NCBI GenBank assembly: GCA_002862125.1
Contig: PHSP01000001.1
Location: 2,359,796 to 2,423,795, forward strand
DNA: 64,000 bases
Direction of reading: 5' to 3'
From: Methylobacter sp. KS41
GTDB taxonomy: Bacteria; Pseudomonadota; Gammaproteobacteria; Methylococcales; Methylomonadaceae
The translations under genes and the position numbers were made by a program. Below the pieces are notes generated by a model. It was not told the DNA's origin. It searched no databases and saw only the letters and a program-made list of their open reading frames with translations. Shown in pieces: positions 9,966 to 18,612 of the stretch. Numbering within the stretch: position 1 is the first letter of the stretch; each line of letters opens with the position of its first letter.

Positions 9966-11384
9966 CTAATATTTTTGCACGGACTCCGCCAATTTGCTGT
10001 GGTTCATCGAATAACTGAAATACACAATCAAGCCAATAAAAAGCCAGATCACGAATCGCAGCCAGGTGATGGAAGGAAGAAAGGCCATCAACGCTCCGCA
10101 AGACAGCATGCCCAATACCGGAAACAATGGGCTGAATGGCGAGCGGAAGGGACGTTTCATGTCCGGTTTGGTAATACGCAGAACGATCACACCCAGACAC
10201 ACCAGAACGAACGCCGCCAAAGTGCCGATATTAACCAGCTCAGCCAGATCGCCAAGCGGAATGAAGCCGGCGATAAGCGCCATAATAATACCGCAGAGCA
10301 AAATAACGCGAACCGGTGTCCGGGTTTTAGTATCAACTTTACTAAAGAAAGGCGACAACAAACCATCGCGCGACATCGCAAATATTATACGCGTCAAGCC
10401 GTAATACAACACCAGCATAACCGTGGTAAGACCAGCAATAACGCCTGTTGCAATCAATGCCGACGCCCAGTTGTAACCCAGCAGCGTCAGTGCGTGAGCC
10501 ACTGGCGAGGAGACGTTAAGGTCGGAATAGTGAACAACGCCGGTGAGCAATCCCGATACAATGATGTAGATAACAGTGCAAAAAGACAACGAGGTTACGA
10601 TGCCGAAAGGCAGGTCGCGTTGCGGATTTTTCGCTTCTTCCGCAGCCGTTGATACGGCATCGAAACCGACATAGGCAAAAAATACCAGCGATGCACCTGC
10701 CAGAACGCCGGTAGTTTTCCCCCCGGGCAGGGTTTGAAACCAGCCAAACGGCATGAAGGGATGCCAGTTGTCCGGGTGGACATTAAACACGGCAATCCCG
10801 ATAAATATGCTGATGGTAATCAGTTTCACCGCTACCATGGCATTGTTGGCTTTTGCGCTGTGTTTTACGCCCGCAATCAGAAGCCCCATCAGCAACAGTA
10901 TGATGGCTGATGCGGGCAGATTGACAACTCCGCCCATTTTTGGAGCTTTGGTAAGCATATCGGGTAACGGCATTCCGATTGCCGTTAGCGCATTATTAAA
11001 ATAGCCGGACCAGCCATTGGCGACCGCCGCCACCGAAATGCCGTATTCCAACAGTAAATCCCAGCCGATAATAAAGGCGATCAATTCGCCAAATGCGGCG
11101 TAGCTGTAACCGTAAGCGCTGCCGCAACCGCCCACGGAAGACGACAGCTCGGCATAAGAAAGCGCTGCGAAGGCGCAGGCAAATCCGGCAATGATGAATG
11201 ACAATATTATGGCGGGACCCGCCTGGGTTGCAGCGGCAATACCGGTCAGTACGAAAATACCCGTGCCTATGATAGCGCCTACGCCGAGAAAAGCCAGGTC
11301 CCATGCAGACAGGCAACGCTTGAGAACATGATCGAGATCATCATGCGAAACAACTTGCTTGGTGCGAAAAATTTGCAGCGGCAT
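9966..11384 (-). CDS. APC-family amino-acid permease (cationic amino acid transporter type)
   Basis: A membrane protein of about 472 residues with 12-13 hydrophobic segments. I choose the ATG giving MPLQIFRTKQVV, preceded by AGGGA; another ATG lies 20 codons upstream at 11444. The block LSAWDLAFLGVGAIIGTGIFVLTG in helix 1 is the APC signature with the backbone-binding GxG turn. FFAYVGFDAVSTAAEEAKNPQRDLP is the helix 6 signature of the CAT/YfnA group. It probably imports an amino acid by proton symport. Substrate not determinable from sequence. It stands alone, about 190 bases downstream (plus-strand sense) of the acs start and on the same strand. Confidence 0.88.
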   Translation of the reverse strand: MPLQIFRTKQVVSHDDLDHVLKRCLSAWDLAFLGVGAIIGTGIFVLTGIAAATQAGPAIILSFIIAGFACAFAALSYAELSSSVGGCGSAYGYSYAAFGELIAFIIGWDLLLEYGISVAAVANGWSGYFNNALTAIGMPLPDMLTKAPKMGGVVNLPASAIILLLMGLLIAGVKHSAKANNAMVAVKLITISIFIGIAVFNVHPDNWHPFMPFGWFQTLPGGKTTGVLAGASLVFFAYVGFDAVSTAAEEAKNPQRDLPFGIVTSLSFCTVIYIIVSGLLTGVVHYSDLNVSSPVAHALTLLGYNWASALIATGVIAGLTTVMLVLYYGLTRIIFAMSRDGLLSPFFSKVDTKTRTPVRVILLCGIIMALIAGFIPLGDLAELVNIGTLAAFVLVCLGVIVLRITKPDMKRPFRSPFSPLFPVLGMLSCGALMAFLPSITWLRFVIWLFIGLIVYFSYSMNHSKLAESVQKY

Positions 11385-11721
11385 GATTTGAGATCCCTGG
11401 CGTGTAATTGAATGTGAATTTAGGAAGTGATGAATCGGCAGCACTTAGTTTAACGGCCAAAATTATAACGCACACAAGGTTGATACGGTAATGCTCAAAA
11501 CAAGACTCTGAATATCCGCAAAATTCACAATCAACCAGTTGTATATAATGCTTGCAGGGGCGTTATTCACGCAAGTCCCACTGGTTCAAAAAATGGTTTA
11601 ATGCAGAGGCCCGTGATAAAATATACAGCATTTTAATCGGCATTGATCCCGTGGAACTTTCATGAGGCGCCGATTGTTAAACCAAGCGTTACTTTATAGT
11701 GTTCCTGAGAAAATTATTGAA

Positions 11722-13146
11722 ATGAAAATCCGTACTCACTTTGCTTGTTTATTGGTATTTCTTGCTGTAGCTGGCGATGCTTATGCCACCACTTACAACT
11801 TGCCGGCAACGAAAGGTGACAGGGTTGTGGCCTCGTCTGCTGGCGAAACAGCAACGATAACAGTTGATCAGGACCAAACCCTGCTGGATGTGGCCAGACG
11901 CTTTAATCTGGGACAAACAGAAATAGTGACATTAAATCCCAAACTTGATCGCTGGCTTATTAAAAAAGGCACTGTCGTTCGTTTACCCAACAGGCGAATT
12001 TTACCTGATTCCCCACATGAAGGCATTACCTTAAATATCGCCGAATACCGGATGTACTATTATCCCGCGAATCAACCCGGTATAGTGAAATCATACGCCC
12101 ACGGCATTGGCAGGCAGGATTGGCAAACCCCGCTGGGCAGAACGACTGTCGCCAAAAAAGTGAAAGACCCGGCATGGCATCCGCCGGAATCTATAAGACG
12201 CGAACATGCCGCGAATGGCGACCCATTGCCCGCTATCGTTCCGCCCGGCCCCCACAATCCTTTGGGCGCTTACGCGCTGTATCTCAATCTTCCCGGTGAT
12301 TACCGGATACATGGCACCGACATTGATAAAATTTATGGCATAGGCATGCAGATAACGCATGGTTGCGTGCGTATGTATCCCGAAGACATCGAAGCCTTAT
12401 ACAATTCCGTTCCAGTTGGAACACCGGTCTACATAGTCAAGCAACCCATCAAGGTCGGCTGGTTAAACAATACCCTCTATATCGAGGCCCATCCCGATCT
12501 GGAGGGTGAAGAAAAGACTCAGGATCAGAGGTATGCCGTAGCCTTGGCGCTTATTCAAAAAGCCAATAATGGTGAATTGCCTGAGTTTGACCAGGTGGCC
12601 TTAAATAAGGCGCTTAATGACAAGGATGGTACGCCGGTTCCGCTTTATGAAAGATTACCGCCGTTGGAAGATGAAATACCCGCAACTGAACCGGAGCCTA
12701 TGCCGGAACCAATGGTTAAAAGCGCCAAGCCAGCTCATGCGCCTGTAAAACCAGCTCCGGCATCTGTAGCCAAAGGCTCAAAATCAGGGCCGGTAACCGC
12801 CGGCAAAAGCAATAAACAAGCACTGGCAGGCGCCGGCAAATCCGGGAAACAAGAACAGGCGGCCGCCGCTAAAAGTAAAAAACAGGGAGCAGTAACAGCC
12901 GGTAAGAGTAACAAGACGGTTCCGGCAACCGCCAGCAAATCCAAAAATCAAGCGCCGGCAACAACATCAACTAAAAGTAAAAAACAGGGGTTAGCAGCAG
13001 CCGGCAAAAGTAGCAAGCCGGTTCAGGCAACTGCCAGCAAATCTAAAAATCAAGCGCCGGCGCCAGCCAATAAAAGTAAAAAACAAGAAGCGGCAAGCAA
13101 AAGCCATAGCCAAAACTCTTCAACCGGTTATTATCGCGGGAGTTAA
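11722..13146 (+). CDS. LysM / L,D-transpeptidase with Lys-Ala repeat tail
   Basis: About 474 residues. I start at MKIRTHFACLLVFLAVAGDAYA, which gives a clean signal peptide; an upstream ATG at 11662 would add 20 residues before it. After the signal peptide comes a LysM-like segment (ITVDQDQTLLDVARRFNLG). Next is a YkuD domain with catalytic HGCVRM (Cys about residue 215) preceded by YRIHGTD. It should form 3-3 peptidoglycan cross-links or attach proteins to the wall in the periplasm. From about residue 335 the tail is low complexity, with repeats of the type KSKKQ, SNKTVPATASKSKNQAPA. The tail is strongly basic and lacks aromatic residues; it may bind DNA, anionic polymer or wall. Confidence 0.88.
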   Translation: MKIRTHFACLLVFLAVAGDAYATTYNLPATKGDRVVASSAGETATITVDQDQTLLDVARRFNLGQTEIVTLNPKLDRWLIKKGTVVRLPNRRILPDSPHEGITLNIAEYRMYYYPANQPGIVKSYAHGIGRQDWQTPLGRTTVAKKVKDPAWHPPESIRREHAANGDPLPAIVPPGPHNPLGAYALYLNLPGDYRIHGTDIDKIYGIGMQITHGCVRMYPEDIEALYNSVPVGTPVYIVKQPIKVGWLNNTLYIEAHPDLEGEEKTQDQRYAVALALIQKANNGELPEFDQVALNKALNDKDGTPVPLYERLPPLEDEIPATEPEPMPEPMVKSAKPAHAPVKPAPASVAKGSKSGPVTAGKSNKQALAGAGKSGKQEQAAAAKSKKQGAVTAGKSNKTVPATASKSKNQAPATTSTKSKKQGLAAAGKSSKPVQATASKSKNQAPAPANKSKKQEAASKSHSQNSSTGYYRGS

Positions 13147-13269
13147 GTTTTTCATTAATTAAAAAAGCCCGCAAATCTTATCCATCAGCAGATTCGCAAC
13201 ATGCCATTTTCGTCCGGAATAAGGCGGATGAGCGCATCAATAAGCATCGTACAACAGGCTAATTCGTGC

Positions 13270-14103
13270 TTAGACATCCGCTGTTTTTACCGACAAAGTC
13301 AAAATAAAATCGGTTTCAATTTCGAGCTCAGCAACATTCTTTAAGGTTTGCAGAACGCTTTCATTGGCTCGCCAGGCAAAAGGCGTCATCTGTAAAAGAG
13401 CCATTCTTTGGCGTGGTTCCGGGGTGATTTTGTAACTGATCCGCTCCGCTACTAAGCGCTCAAAGCCCCTTGGCAGCGAACTCTCTAATGCATGTTCCAT
13501 TATCTCGGCATAGATAAACTCTTTCAGCTGCCAGAGGTGGCGGGGGCCAGGTGTCACTGCCAGCAAGTGTCCGGAAGGTTTCAGCACCCGTTTTAGCTCA
13601 TTTTCATCCGAGGGCGCAAATACTCTCAAAACCAAATCAAAATATTGATCCGCATAAGGCAAACGGTTTGAGCTGCCAACGACAAACCGGGCTTCGGGTT
13701 GCTTTTTGGCGGCCGCGGCTATGGCAAACTTGGCAATATCAATACCATGCAAGGAAATCTGCTCATTGTGTTTGCATGAGCAGGCGATTTTCCGGCTGTA
13801 ATAGCCTTCCCCGCAACCCAAATCCAGAAGTTGCAAATTCTGGCCCTCTGTTATGTTTGCATCGATTATCATCGCCAAGGCTTTGGCCATCGGCTCATAA
13901 TATCCGGCCTCCAAAAACTCACGCCTGGCTAACATCATTGGCTTACTGTCACCAGGCTCCTTGGAATGTTTATGCTGTACAGGCAATAGGTTAAGATAGC
14001 CTTCCTTGGCCAAATCAAAGCTATGCCGGTTCCGGCAATTATAACTTTTTCCTGATTGATGCAGTTGCAGCGACCCCCTGCAAACCGGACATATATAAAG
14101 CAT
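13270..14103 (-). CDS. rlmA: 23S rRNA (guanine-N1)-methyltransferase RlmA
   Basis: About 277 residues, close to the 269 of E. coli RlmA. The N-terminal zinc motif is visible: CPVCRGSL then YNCRNRHSFDLAKEGYLNLL, typical for this enzyme. The Rossmann methyltransferase core follows with LLDLGCGEGYYSRKI (SAM motif I, about residue 89). It methylates N1 of G745 in 23S rRNA helix 35 (E. coli numbering). The ATG at 14103 is preceded by GGAG; an in-frame ATG ten codons upstream has no better site. It lies directly downstream of the phosphatidyltransferase gene on the same strand, 42 bases away. Confidence 0.92.
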   Translation of the reverse strand: MLYICPVCRGSLQLHQSGKSYNCRNRHSFDLAKEGYLNLLPVQHKHSKEPGDSKPMMLARREFLEAGYYEPMAKALAMIIDANITEGQNLQLLDLGCGEGYYSRKIACSCKHNEQISLHGIDIAKFAIAAAAKKQPEARFVVGSSNRLPYADQYFDLVLRVFAPSDENELKRVLKPSGHLLAVTPGPRHLWQLKEFIYAEIMEHALESSLPRGFERLVAERISYKITPEPRQRMALLQMTPFAWRANESVLQTLKNVAELEIETDFILTLSVKTADV

Positions 14104-14145
14104 CTTTGACTCCGCTACTTCTTGTCGTTGCACAGGATCGTAAAA

Positions 14146-14742
14146 CTAGCGGCTTTTACGCGCGGAACGTTTTAACACATCCCATACTGAACGAACATTG
14201 GATTCAGGTTCGGGCAATAGCAGAGTGAGCGCGATTTCTTCTATGGCTGCAAGGATGCAAATCACTGCGGCTATTTGGAACGGCCATGCCGGGCCGCCGA
14301 GAAACATCACATATAATGATAAACCCATCGATGCGGCGGCGATTTTTACTCCCCAGGTATGGTAGCTGGTAAATCGTCCGAACTTGCTAAAGCCTGCAAA
14401 GGCCGGCAATAGACAACTGGCTACAATCAAAACAACGTATAATAGCTCTCTTCGAACAACATCCGGCCACAACCACCAGCAACCGATAGCAATTGTCAGA
14501 TAAGTGATGACGTCCGCCCAACTGTCCAGTGTAGCGCCAAACTGGGAAACCTGTCCGGTCAAGCGGGCGGCCAGACCATCCAATAAATCGGTCAAAAAAG
14601 AGAACGCCAATAAAATCATAAAGGCAATCCCATGATTCTGCCAGGCCAGCCACAACAGAGCAGGAGCGGCTACGAAGCGGAATCCGGTAAGCAGATTGGG
14701 CAAGGTTAACCTGGACTGTCCGGAGCGCTGTTTGCTGTTCAT
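14146..14742 (-). CDS. CDP-alcohol phosphatidyltransferase family protein
   Basis: About 198 residues with several membrane helices. It starts MNSKQRSGQSRLTLPNLLTG, the usual opening of PgsA-like enzymes. The family signature D-G-x2-A-R-x8-G-x3-D-x3-D can be read across DLLDGLAARLTGQVSQFG then ATLDSWADVI: Asp-Gly...Ala-Arg...Gly...Asp...Asp. It transfers a phosphatidyl group from CDP-diacylglycerol to an alcohol at the inner membrane. The start codon overlaps the stop of the EEP gene as ATGA, so the two are translationally coupled. Which alcohol is used is not clear; a PgsA-like role is only one option. Confidence 0.85.
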   Translation of the reverse strand: MNSKQRSGQSRLTLPNLLTGFRFVAAPALLWLAWQNHGIAFMILLAFSFLTDLLDGLAARLTGQVSQFGATLDSWADVITYLTIAIGCWWLWPDVVRRELLYVVLIVASCLLPAFAGFSKFGRFTSYHTWGVKIAAASMGLSLYVMFLGGPAWPFQIAAVICILAAIEEIALTLLLPEPESNVRSVWDVLKRSARKSR

Positions 14743-15491
14743 AAAATAAATGTGGCTGCAAGCGGCGCATGATCTGAAAGCATACGCCAAGGTGAATGAG
14801 TCAACCGGTCACACGATACTGGAATCAGGCCGCGGTAATAAATACGATCCATCTTCAAAAAAGGTAGCCAAGCCGGGAATGTACGCGCATATCGTCCATG
14901 AGTTTCTAGAAAAACCTCCTGCAAATGCAGATGGTCATGAAAAAGCCGGCTGGCTTGCCCACGCCAATCATTAAAATCACCGGCAACAATCAAGGGCGAA
15001 TCACGCGGTACATGGCTATCGATACGATCACACAATTTTCCGATTTGCTGGCGGCGCTCTCTGCCTATCAATCCGAAATGAATACAAACGATATGCACAT
15101 CCTGGCTGCTCAGAGGCAGACGAATAACGCCATGCAAAAGGCTACGACTAGCCCAGGGGAATGGGGATACGTTGATATTCTCCCAGCTTTCAAAAGGATA
15201 CTTGCTTAAAATTGCATTACCATGATGACCGGCATCATAAATGGCATTTTTACCATAAGCGAAAAATGGCCAGACGCCTTCGGCAATAAACTCAAATTGC
15301 GAGCGCTCCGGCCAGTTCTCAACTTTTTTTTGATGGCGCAGATGCTTCCCTTGCATTTCTTGTAAAAATAGCAAATCAGCATCAGCCGCTATCAACGCTT
15401 CCCGGATCTGTTGCAAAACTAGGCTCCGGTTGCCTACGTTAAAACCTTTATGGATGTTGTAGGTTAATACCCGCAATCCTCTCTCTTTCAT
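14739..15491 (-). CDS. endonuclease/exonuclease/phosphatase (EEP) family hydrolase
   Basis: About 250 residues. It opens RVLTYNIHKGF and continues with DLLFLQEMQGKH (metal Glu), IVCIHFGL, PLIVAGDFNDWRG (catalytic Asp-x-Asn) and MLSDHAPLAATF (terminal Asp-His). These are the full set of EEP catalytic motifs. Substrates in this family range from DNA to phospholipids and inositol phosphates. It resembles YbhP-type proteins near lipid genes. The start could be 15491 or 15500; neither has a strong ribosome site, but longer reading would overlap the upstream gene. It sits between two CDP-lipid enzymes, so a lipid or headgroup phosphodiester substrate is a reasonable inference. Confidence 0.85.
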   Translation of the reverse strand: MKERGLRVLTYNIHKGFNVGNRSLVLQQIREALIAADADLLFLQEMQGKHLRHQKKVENWPERSQFEFIAEGVWPFFAYGKNAIYDAGHHGNAILSKYPFESWENINVSPFPWASRSLLHGVIRLPLSSQDVHIVCIHFGLIGRERRQQIGKLCDRIDSHVPRDSPLIVAGDFNDWRGQASRLFHDHLHLQEVFLETHGRYARTFPAWLPFLKMDRIYYRGLIPVSCDRLTHSPWRMLSDHAPLAATFIL

Positions 15492-15532
15492 AGATACCAT
15501 GACTCTCTGTGTAGTTATAAAGCCTTTGAGGT

Positions 15533-16036
15533 TTAATAAGGCTGATCTCGAATATGCAATCTGTAAAGAACCGGCGAAATGAATTCTTCGCACAGAAAAA
15601 AAAGGAAGACGATCAATGCAATGCCAATATGATTCAGTGCCAGCGAATCTTTTAAAAGCCATAGCGGTAACAATGATTCCGGCACGGTATCAAGTCCTCT
15701 CGCCCTGCTGCTTTCAGCATTCCCCCGCCGGCGTTTGATGAAACTTGAAAATAAATCCCCTGCCACTGTCAGCGTGCTGAACAATACCCCCGTTAAAGGC
15801 TCTAAACCACATAGAATCGCCACTGCTGTTGTAAATAAAACCGCGGAAATCAGTCCACGCCAGGTTTTAGTGCCGCCAAACAACCGATAGCCGTCTCTTA
15901 GCTTAAGACCATTATCAATTGGGCCTGCCAAGCGGCTGCCAAACAGTTTACCGGTAATCACCGGCGCGCCATTAGCGGCAATTAGCAATACAAAAGCCTG
16001 AAAAATGCAAAGCCAACAAAACGACGGCAAAGTCAT
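15533..16036 (-). CDS. CDP-archaeol synthase-like (CarS-type) membrane protein
   Basis: A 167-residue membrane protein with four to five hydrophobic segments. It contains NGAPVITGKLFG, PIDNGLKLRDGYRLFGGTKTWRG and GDLFSSFIKRRRG, which match the CarS / CDP-diglyceride synthetase-like family (Pfam CarS-like): Asn-Gly-x-Pro, Pro-Ile-Asp-x-Gly, Lys-Thr-Trp-Arg-Gly and Gly-Asp...Ser-x-Lys-Arg-Arg. The archaeal relatives make CDP-archaeol from CTP and an unsaturated ether lipid phosphate. Bacterial members are poorly described. It is the first gene of a three-gene operon with an EEP hydrolase and a CDP-alcohol phosphatidyltransferase, the enzyme type that would consume a CDP-lipid product. Confidence 0.78.
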   Translation of the reverse strand: MTLPSFCWLCIFQAFVLLIAANGAPVITGKLFGSRLAGPIDNGLKLRDGYRLFGGTKTWRGLISAVLFTTAVAILCGLEPLTGVLFSTLTVAGDLFSSFIKRRRGNAESSRARGLDTVPESLLPLWLLKDSLALNHIGIALIVFLFFLCEEFISPVLYRLHIRDQPY

Positions 16037-16445
16037 ACCCGAATATCTCCATTCAATCAGTTAGAAACTGGGGATAGATGAATTAAACAACAATAATGAA
16101 AATTAATCATCTGTTATATTTACCTCTATGCTGACTTTATTCGAATCAACTAATTCGCTAGAACCTTGCTCATGGTTTTTTGCTAAGGGTTACGTTATCA
16201 TAACGGCGGCGGTACTATTGGAGATTAAACAACAAGCGCCTCTATCAGCATTGAACGCCGCTAAAACCACCGTCTGGACAGTTTCAAAAATAATTCCATT
16301 AGCGCCATTTTTTTAATTACCGTCAATAAGAGCCAATTTCTCTTATTGCCTTGAATATAATAAATTTCTAATATAAACTCGCACATAGCCCGGCCACTAT
16401 AAAAATCAGCAAAACTACAAGGGCTATTCTATCTGAGGAGGAACC
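16037..16445. other. divergent intergenic region, no supported gene
   Basis: AT-rich spacer between the minus-strand CarS-like gene and the plus-strand multicopper oxidase. A 62-codon open frame at 16128-16316 has no recognisable features and I do not call it. The promoter at 16346-16374 lies here. Confidence 0.5.
16346..16374 (+). promoter_or_regulatory. putative sigma-70 promoter of the multicopper oxidase gene
   Basis: TTGCCT at 16346-16351 and TAATAT at 16369-16374 are separated by exactly 17 bases. The oxidase ATG is 72 bases downstream of the -10. I see no CueR-type palindrome between the boxes. Confidence 0.42.
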
Positions 16446-18299
16446 ATGTCTAATCTTAAAAGTAATTCCCGCCGTCATTTTCTGGCTCAATCCGGCTTGG
16501 GCTTGATGGCTTTTGCCGGCATGCCTGGTTTTTTGCGCGCAATGGAAGGTATGCAAGGCCTGCATGGTATGCCAAAACTTGCGCCAAACAAGGCTTCACC
16601 AAATTTTAATCCGGATGTCGAATTTGATCTGTTTTGCCGATCCAACACAGCGTCCATTTTGCCCGGCCAACAAACGCAGGTACAACAATACGCCGCATTG
16701 TTAAAAAAGGGCCCGAAAGAAACAATAGCAGATATAACCGGTTCGTACCTGGGGCCGTTAATTCATTTACAAAAAGGCCAGAAGGTGCGCATCAATTTGC
16801 ACAACAAGCTGGCTGAACCAACTGTCACGCACTGGCATGGTTTGCATGTCCCCGCTGCGATGGACGGACATCCAATGTACGTTATCGATCCGGGCGAAAT
16901 ACTAGTCTATGAATTTGAGGTGCTTAACCGGGCGGGCATGAATATTTACCATCCGCACCCGCATGAAAGCACGGCCAAACAGGTCTATAACGGCCTTGCC
17001 GGAGCATTGTTCGTTCATGATGAAGAAGAGGCGAAACTGGAACTGCCTTCCGGCGAATACGAAATACCTGTTGTTATTCAGGATCGTCTTTTCGACGAAC
17101 AAAATCAACTCATTTATGCGCGCAGCATGCATGACCGCATGATTGGATTCTACGGCGATCGCATACTGGTCAATGGTTTTCCGGATTTCAAGATAGATGT
17201 CGCCAGCCGCGCCTACAGGCTACGCATTTTAAATGGCTCGACAGCGCGCATTTACAAACTGGGCTGGGATGATGGCACGCCAGTTACTGTTATTGGGGTC
17301 GATGGCGGTTTGCTGGAAAAGCCGGAAGTCAAACCCTACGTCATGCTGGCGCCCGGCGAACGCCTGGATGTTTGGGCAGATTTCAGCGGCCGTAACGAGG
17401 GTTCCCAGTTAGTCATGCGCAGCCTGCCATTTTCCGGAGTATTGCCTAAAATGGCTGAGCGCATGATGCGCGGCGGCATGGGCGGCATGATGCACCATAA
17501 TAAACTACCGGTCGGCAGCGATTATCCTATTTTCACTGCACGTGTCACCAAAAAAGTCAGCGATAGTCCTAAACTGCCACCACAATTGTCAACCATCAAA
17601 TGGCACCGGATCACTGATACCGCCAATCCTGATAAACCAGTCCCCATCGGCATTTCCGAAGGGCCTATGGCCATGCTGCTTAATGGCCGCCCCTATGCCT
17701 ACAACGATATTCAAGACTTTGAACGCATCAAGGTAAACACCATACAGCTCATGGAAATTTTCCACGCGCACGGCGGTGGCGGGGGCCATGGCAAGGAATC
17801 CTCACCGGCTTCCGGTGAGCATGGCGCGGAAAAACCAAGCGGCGGCATGATGGGCATGGGCCACGGCGGCGGCATGGGCATGATGGGCGGAATGAAGCAC
17901 GGCGATGACGATCAGAAAGGCGGTGGTCAAGGCATGGGCGGCATGGGCATGATGGGAGGAATGAAGCACGGCGATGACGGTCAGAAAGGTGGTCAGGGCA
18001 TGGGCGGCATGATGGGCGGAGGTATGGGCATGATGATGTCCATGGCGCATCCGATTCATCTGCACGGGCAACAGTTTCAGATTGTCAGCCGCAGTATCAG
18101 TGCCGATGAAGAATCAGACTATGCCACAGTCAGCGAAGGCTTCATCGAAAGCGGTCTGAAAGATGTTGTCCTGGTTATGCCTGGAGAGAAAGTACGTATC
18201 ATAAAACCCTTCCAGGACTTTAAAGGTCTGTTCATGTACCATTGCCACAATCTCGAACATGAAGACATGGGCATGATGCGTGACTTTTTAGTTGAGTAA
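16446..18299 (+). CDS. multicopper oxidase (CopA/CueO-like), Tat-exported, with Met/His-rich insert
   Basis: A 617-residue periplasmic multicopper oxidase. The N-terminus SRRHFLAQSGLGLMAFAG is a twin-arginine signal. Copper ligands appear in the expected order: HWHGLHVP (about 124), HPHPHEST (about 174), HPIHLHGQQF (about 536) and HCHNLEHEDMGMM (about 598). Between about 440 and 530 lies a Met/His/Gly-rich insert with two near-identical units GGMKHGDDxQKGG separated by GMGMM strings, a likely Cu(I) binding region as in the Met-rich segment of CueO. It should oxidise Cu(I) and protect the cell from copper. A strong GAGGAGGA site precedes the ATG. A terminator follows the stop. Confidence 0.92.
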   Translation: MSNLKSNSRRHFLAQSGLGLMAFAGMPGFLRAMEGMQGLHGMPKLAPNKASPNFNPDVEFDLFCRSNTASILPGQQTQVQQYAALLKKGPKETIADITGSYLGPLIHLQKGQKVRINLHNKLAEPTVTHWHGLHVPAAMDGHPMYVIDPGEILVYEFEVLNRAGMNIYHPHPHESTAKQVYNGLAGALFVHDEEEAKLELPSGEYEIPVVIQDRLFDEQNQLIYARSMHDRMIGFYGDRILVNGFPDFKIDVASRAYRLRILNGSTARIYKLGWDDGTPVTVIGVDGGLLEKPEVKPYVMLAPGERLDVWADFSGRNEGSQLVMRSLPFSGVLPKMAERMMRGGMGGMMHHNKLPVGSDYPIFTARVTKKVSDSPKLPPQLSTIKWHRITDTANPDKPVPIGISEGPMAMLLNGRPYAYNDIQDFERIKVNTIQLMEIFHAHGGGGGHGKESSPASGEHGAEKPSGGMMGMGHGGGMGMMGGMKHGDDDQKGGGQGMGGMGMMGGMKHGDDGQKGGQGMGGMMGGGMGMMMSMAHPIHLHGQQFQIVSRSISADEESDYATVSEGFIESGLKDVVLVMPGEKVRIIKPFQDFKGLFMYHCHNLEHEDMGMMRDFLVE

Positions 18300-18323
18300 G
18301 CGGGGAATATTTTCGTCAAGTAA

Positions 18324-18352
18324 AAAACGGGTGCATTAAGTCACCCGTTTTA
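18324..18352 (+). terminator. rho-independent terminator after the multicopper oxidase
   Basis: AAAACGGGTG and CACCCGTTTT form a stem around a short loop (CATTAAGT), ending in T residues. It lies 24 bases after the stop codon. The A-run on the left makes it usable on both strands. Confidence 0.82.
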
Positions 18353-18359
18353 TATTCAA

Positions 18360-18612
18360 TATTTTAGAAACACAAAAAACGCCAGAAATAAATAGTTGTG
18401 AATTCGTCAGGTGAAATAACCAGTAAAAAACCTCTATTAATTGAAATATAAGTCACCCAATATCAGTTCTGAATCATTTTCCTGTTTCATTTCAAAATTA
18501 GGGTGAATTTTCCGGTGATTTTAAATAAAATTGCACCAACTCACGTTCAGCAACGTTCGCATCGCGTGTAATCTACTCTATGAGATACACCTGATATTGT
18601 TATCTAGATTCA
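18360..18612. other. AT-rich spacer, no gene seen
   Basis: No open frame or structure that I can support. It marks the left edge of the AT-rich island. Confidence 0.45.

Noticed and set aside
9933..10652. 239-codon plus-strand open frame antisense to the amino-acid permease
   Set aside because: It mirrors a clear 12-helix permease; composition (many His, Gln, Arg, Asn) is typical of antisense translation.
16128..16316. 62-codon open frame upstream of the multicopper oxidase
   Set aside because: No recognisable motif, no convincing ribosome site, and it lies in AT-rich promoter DNA. It could still be a small protein but I cannot support it.
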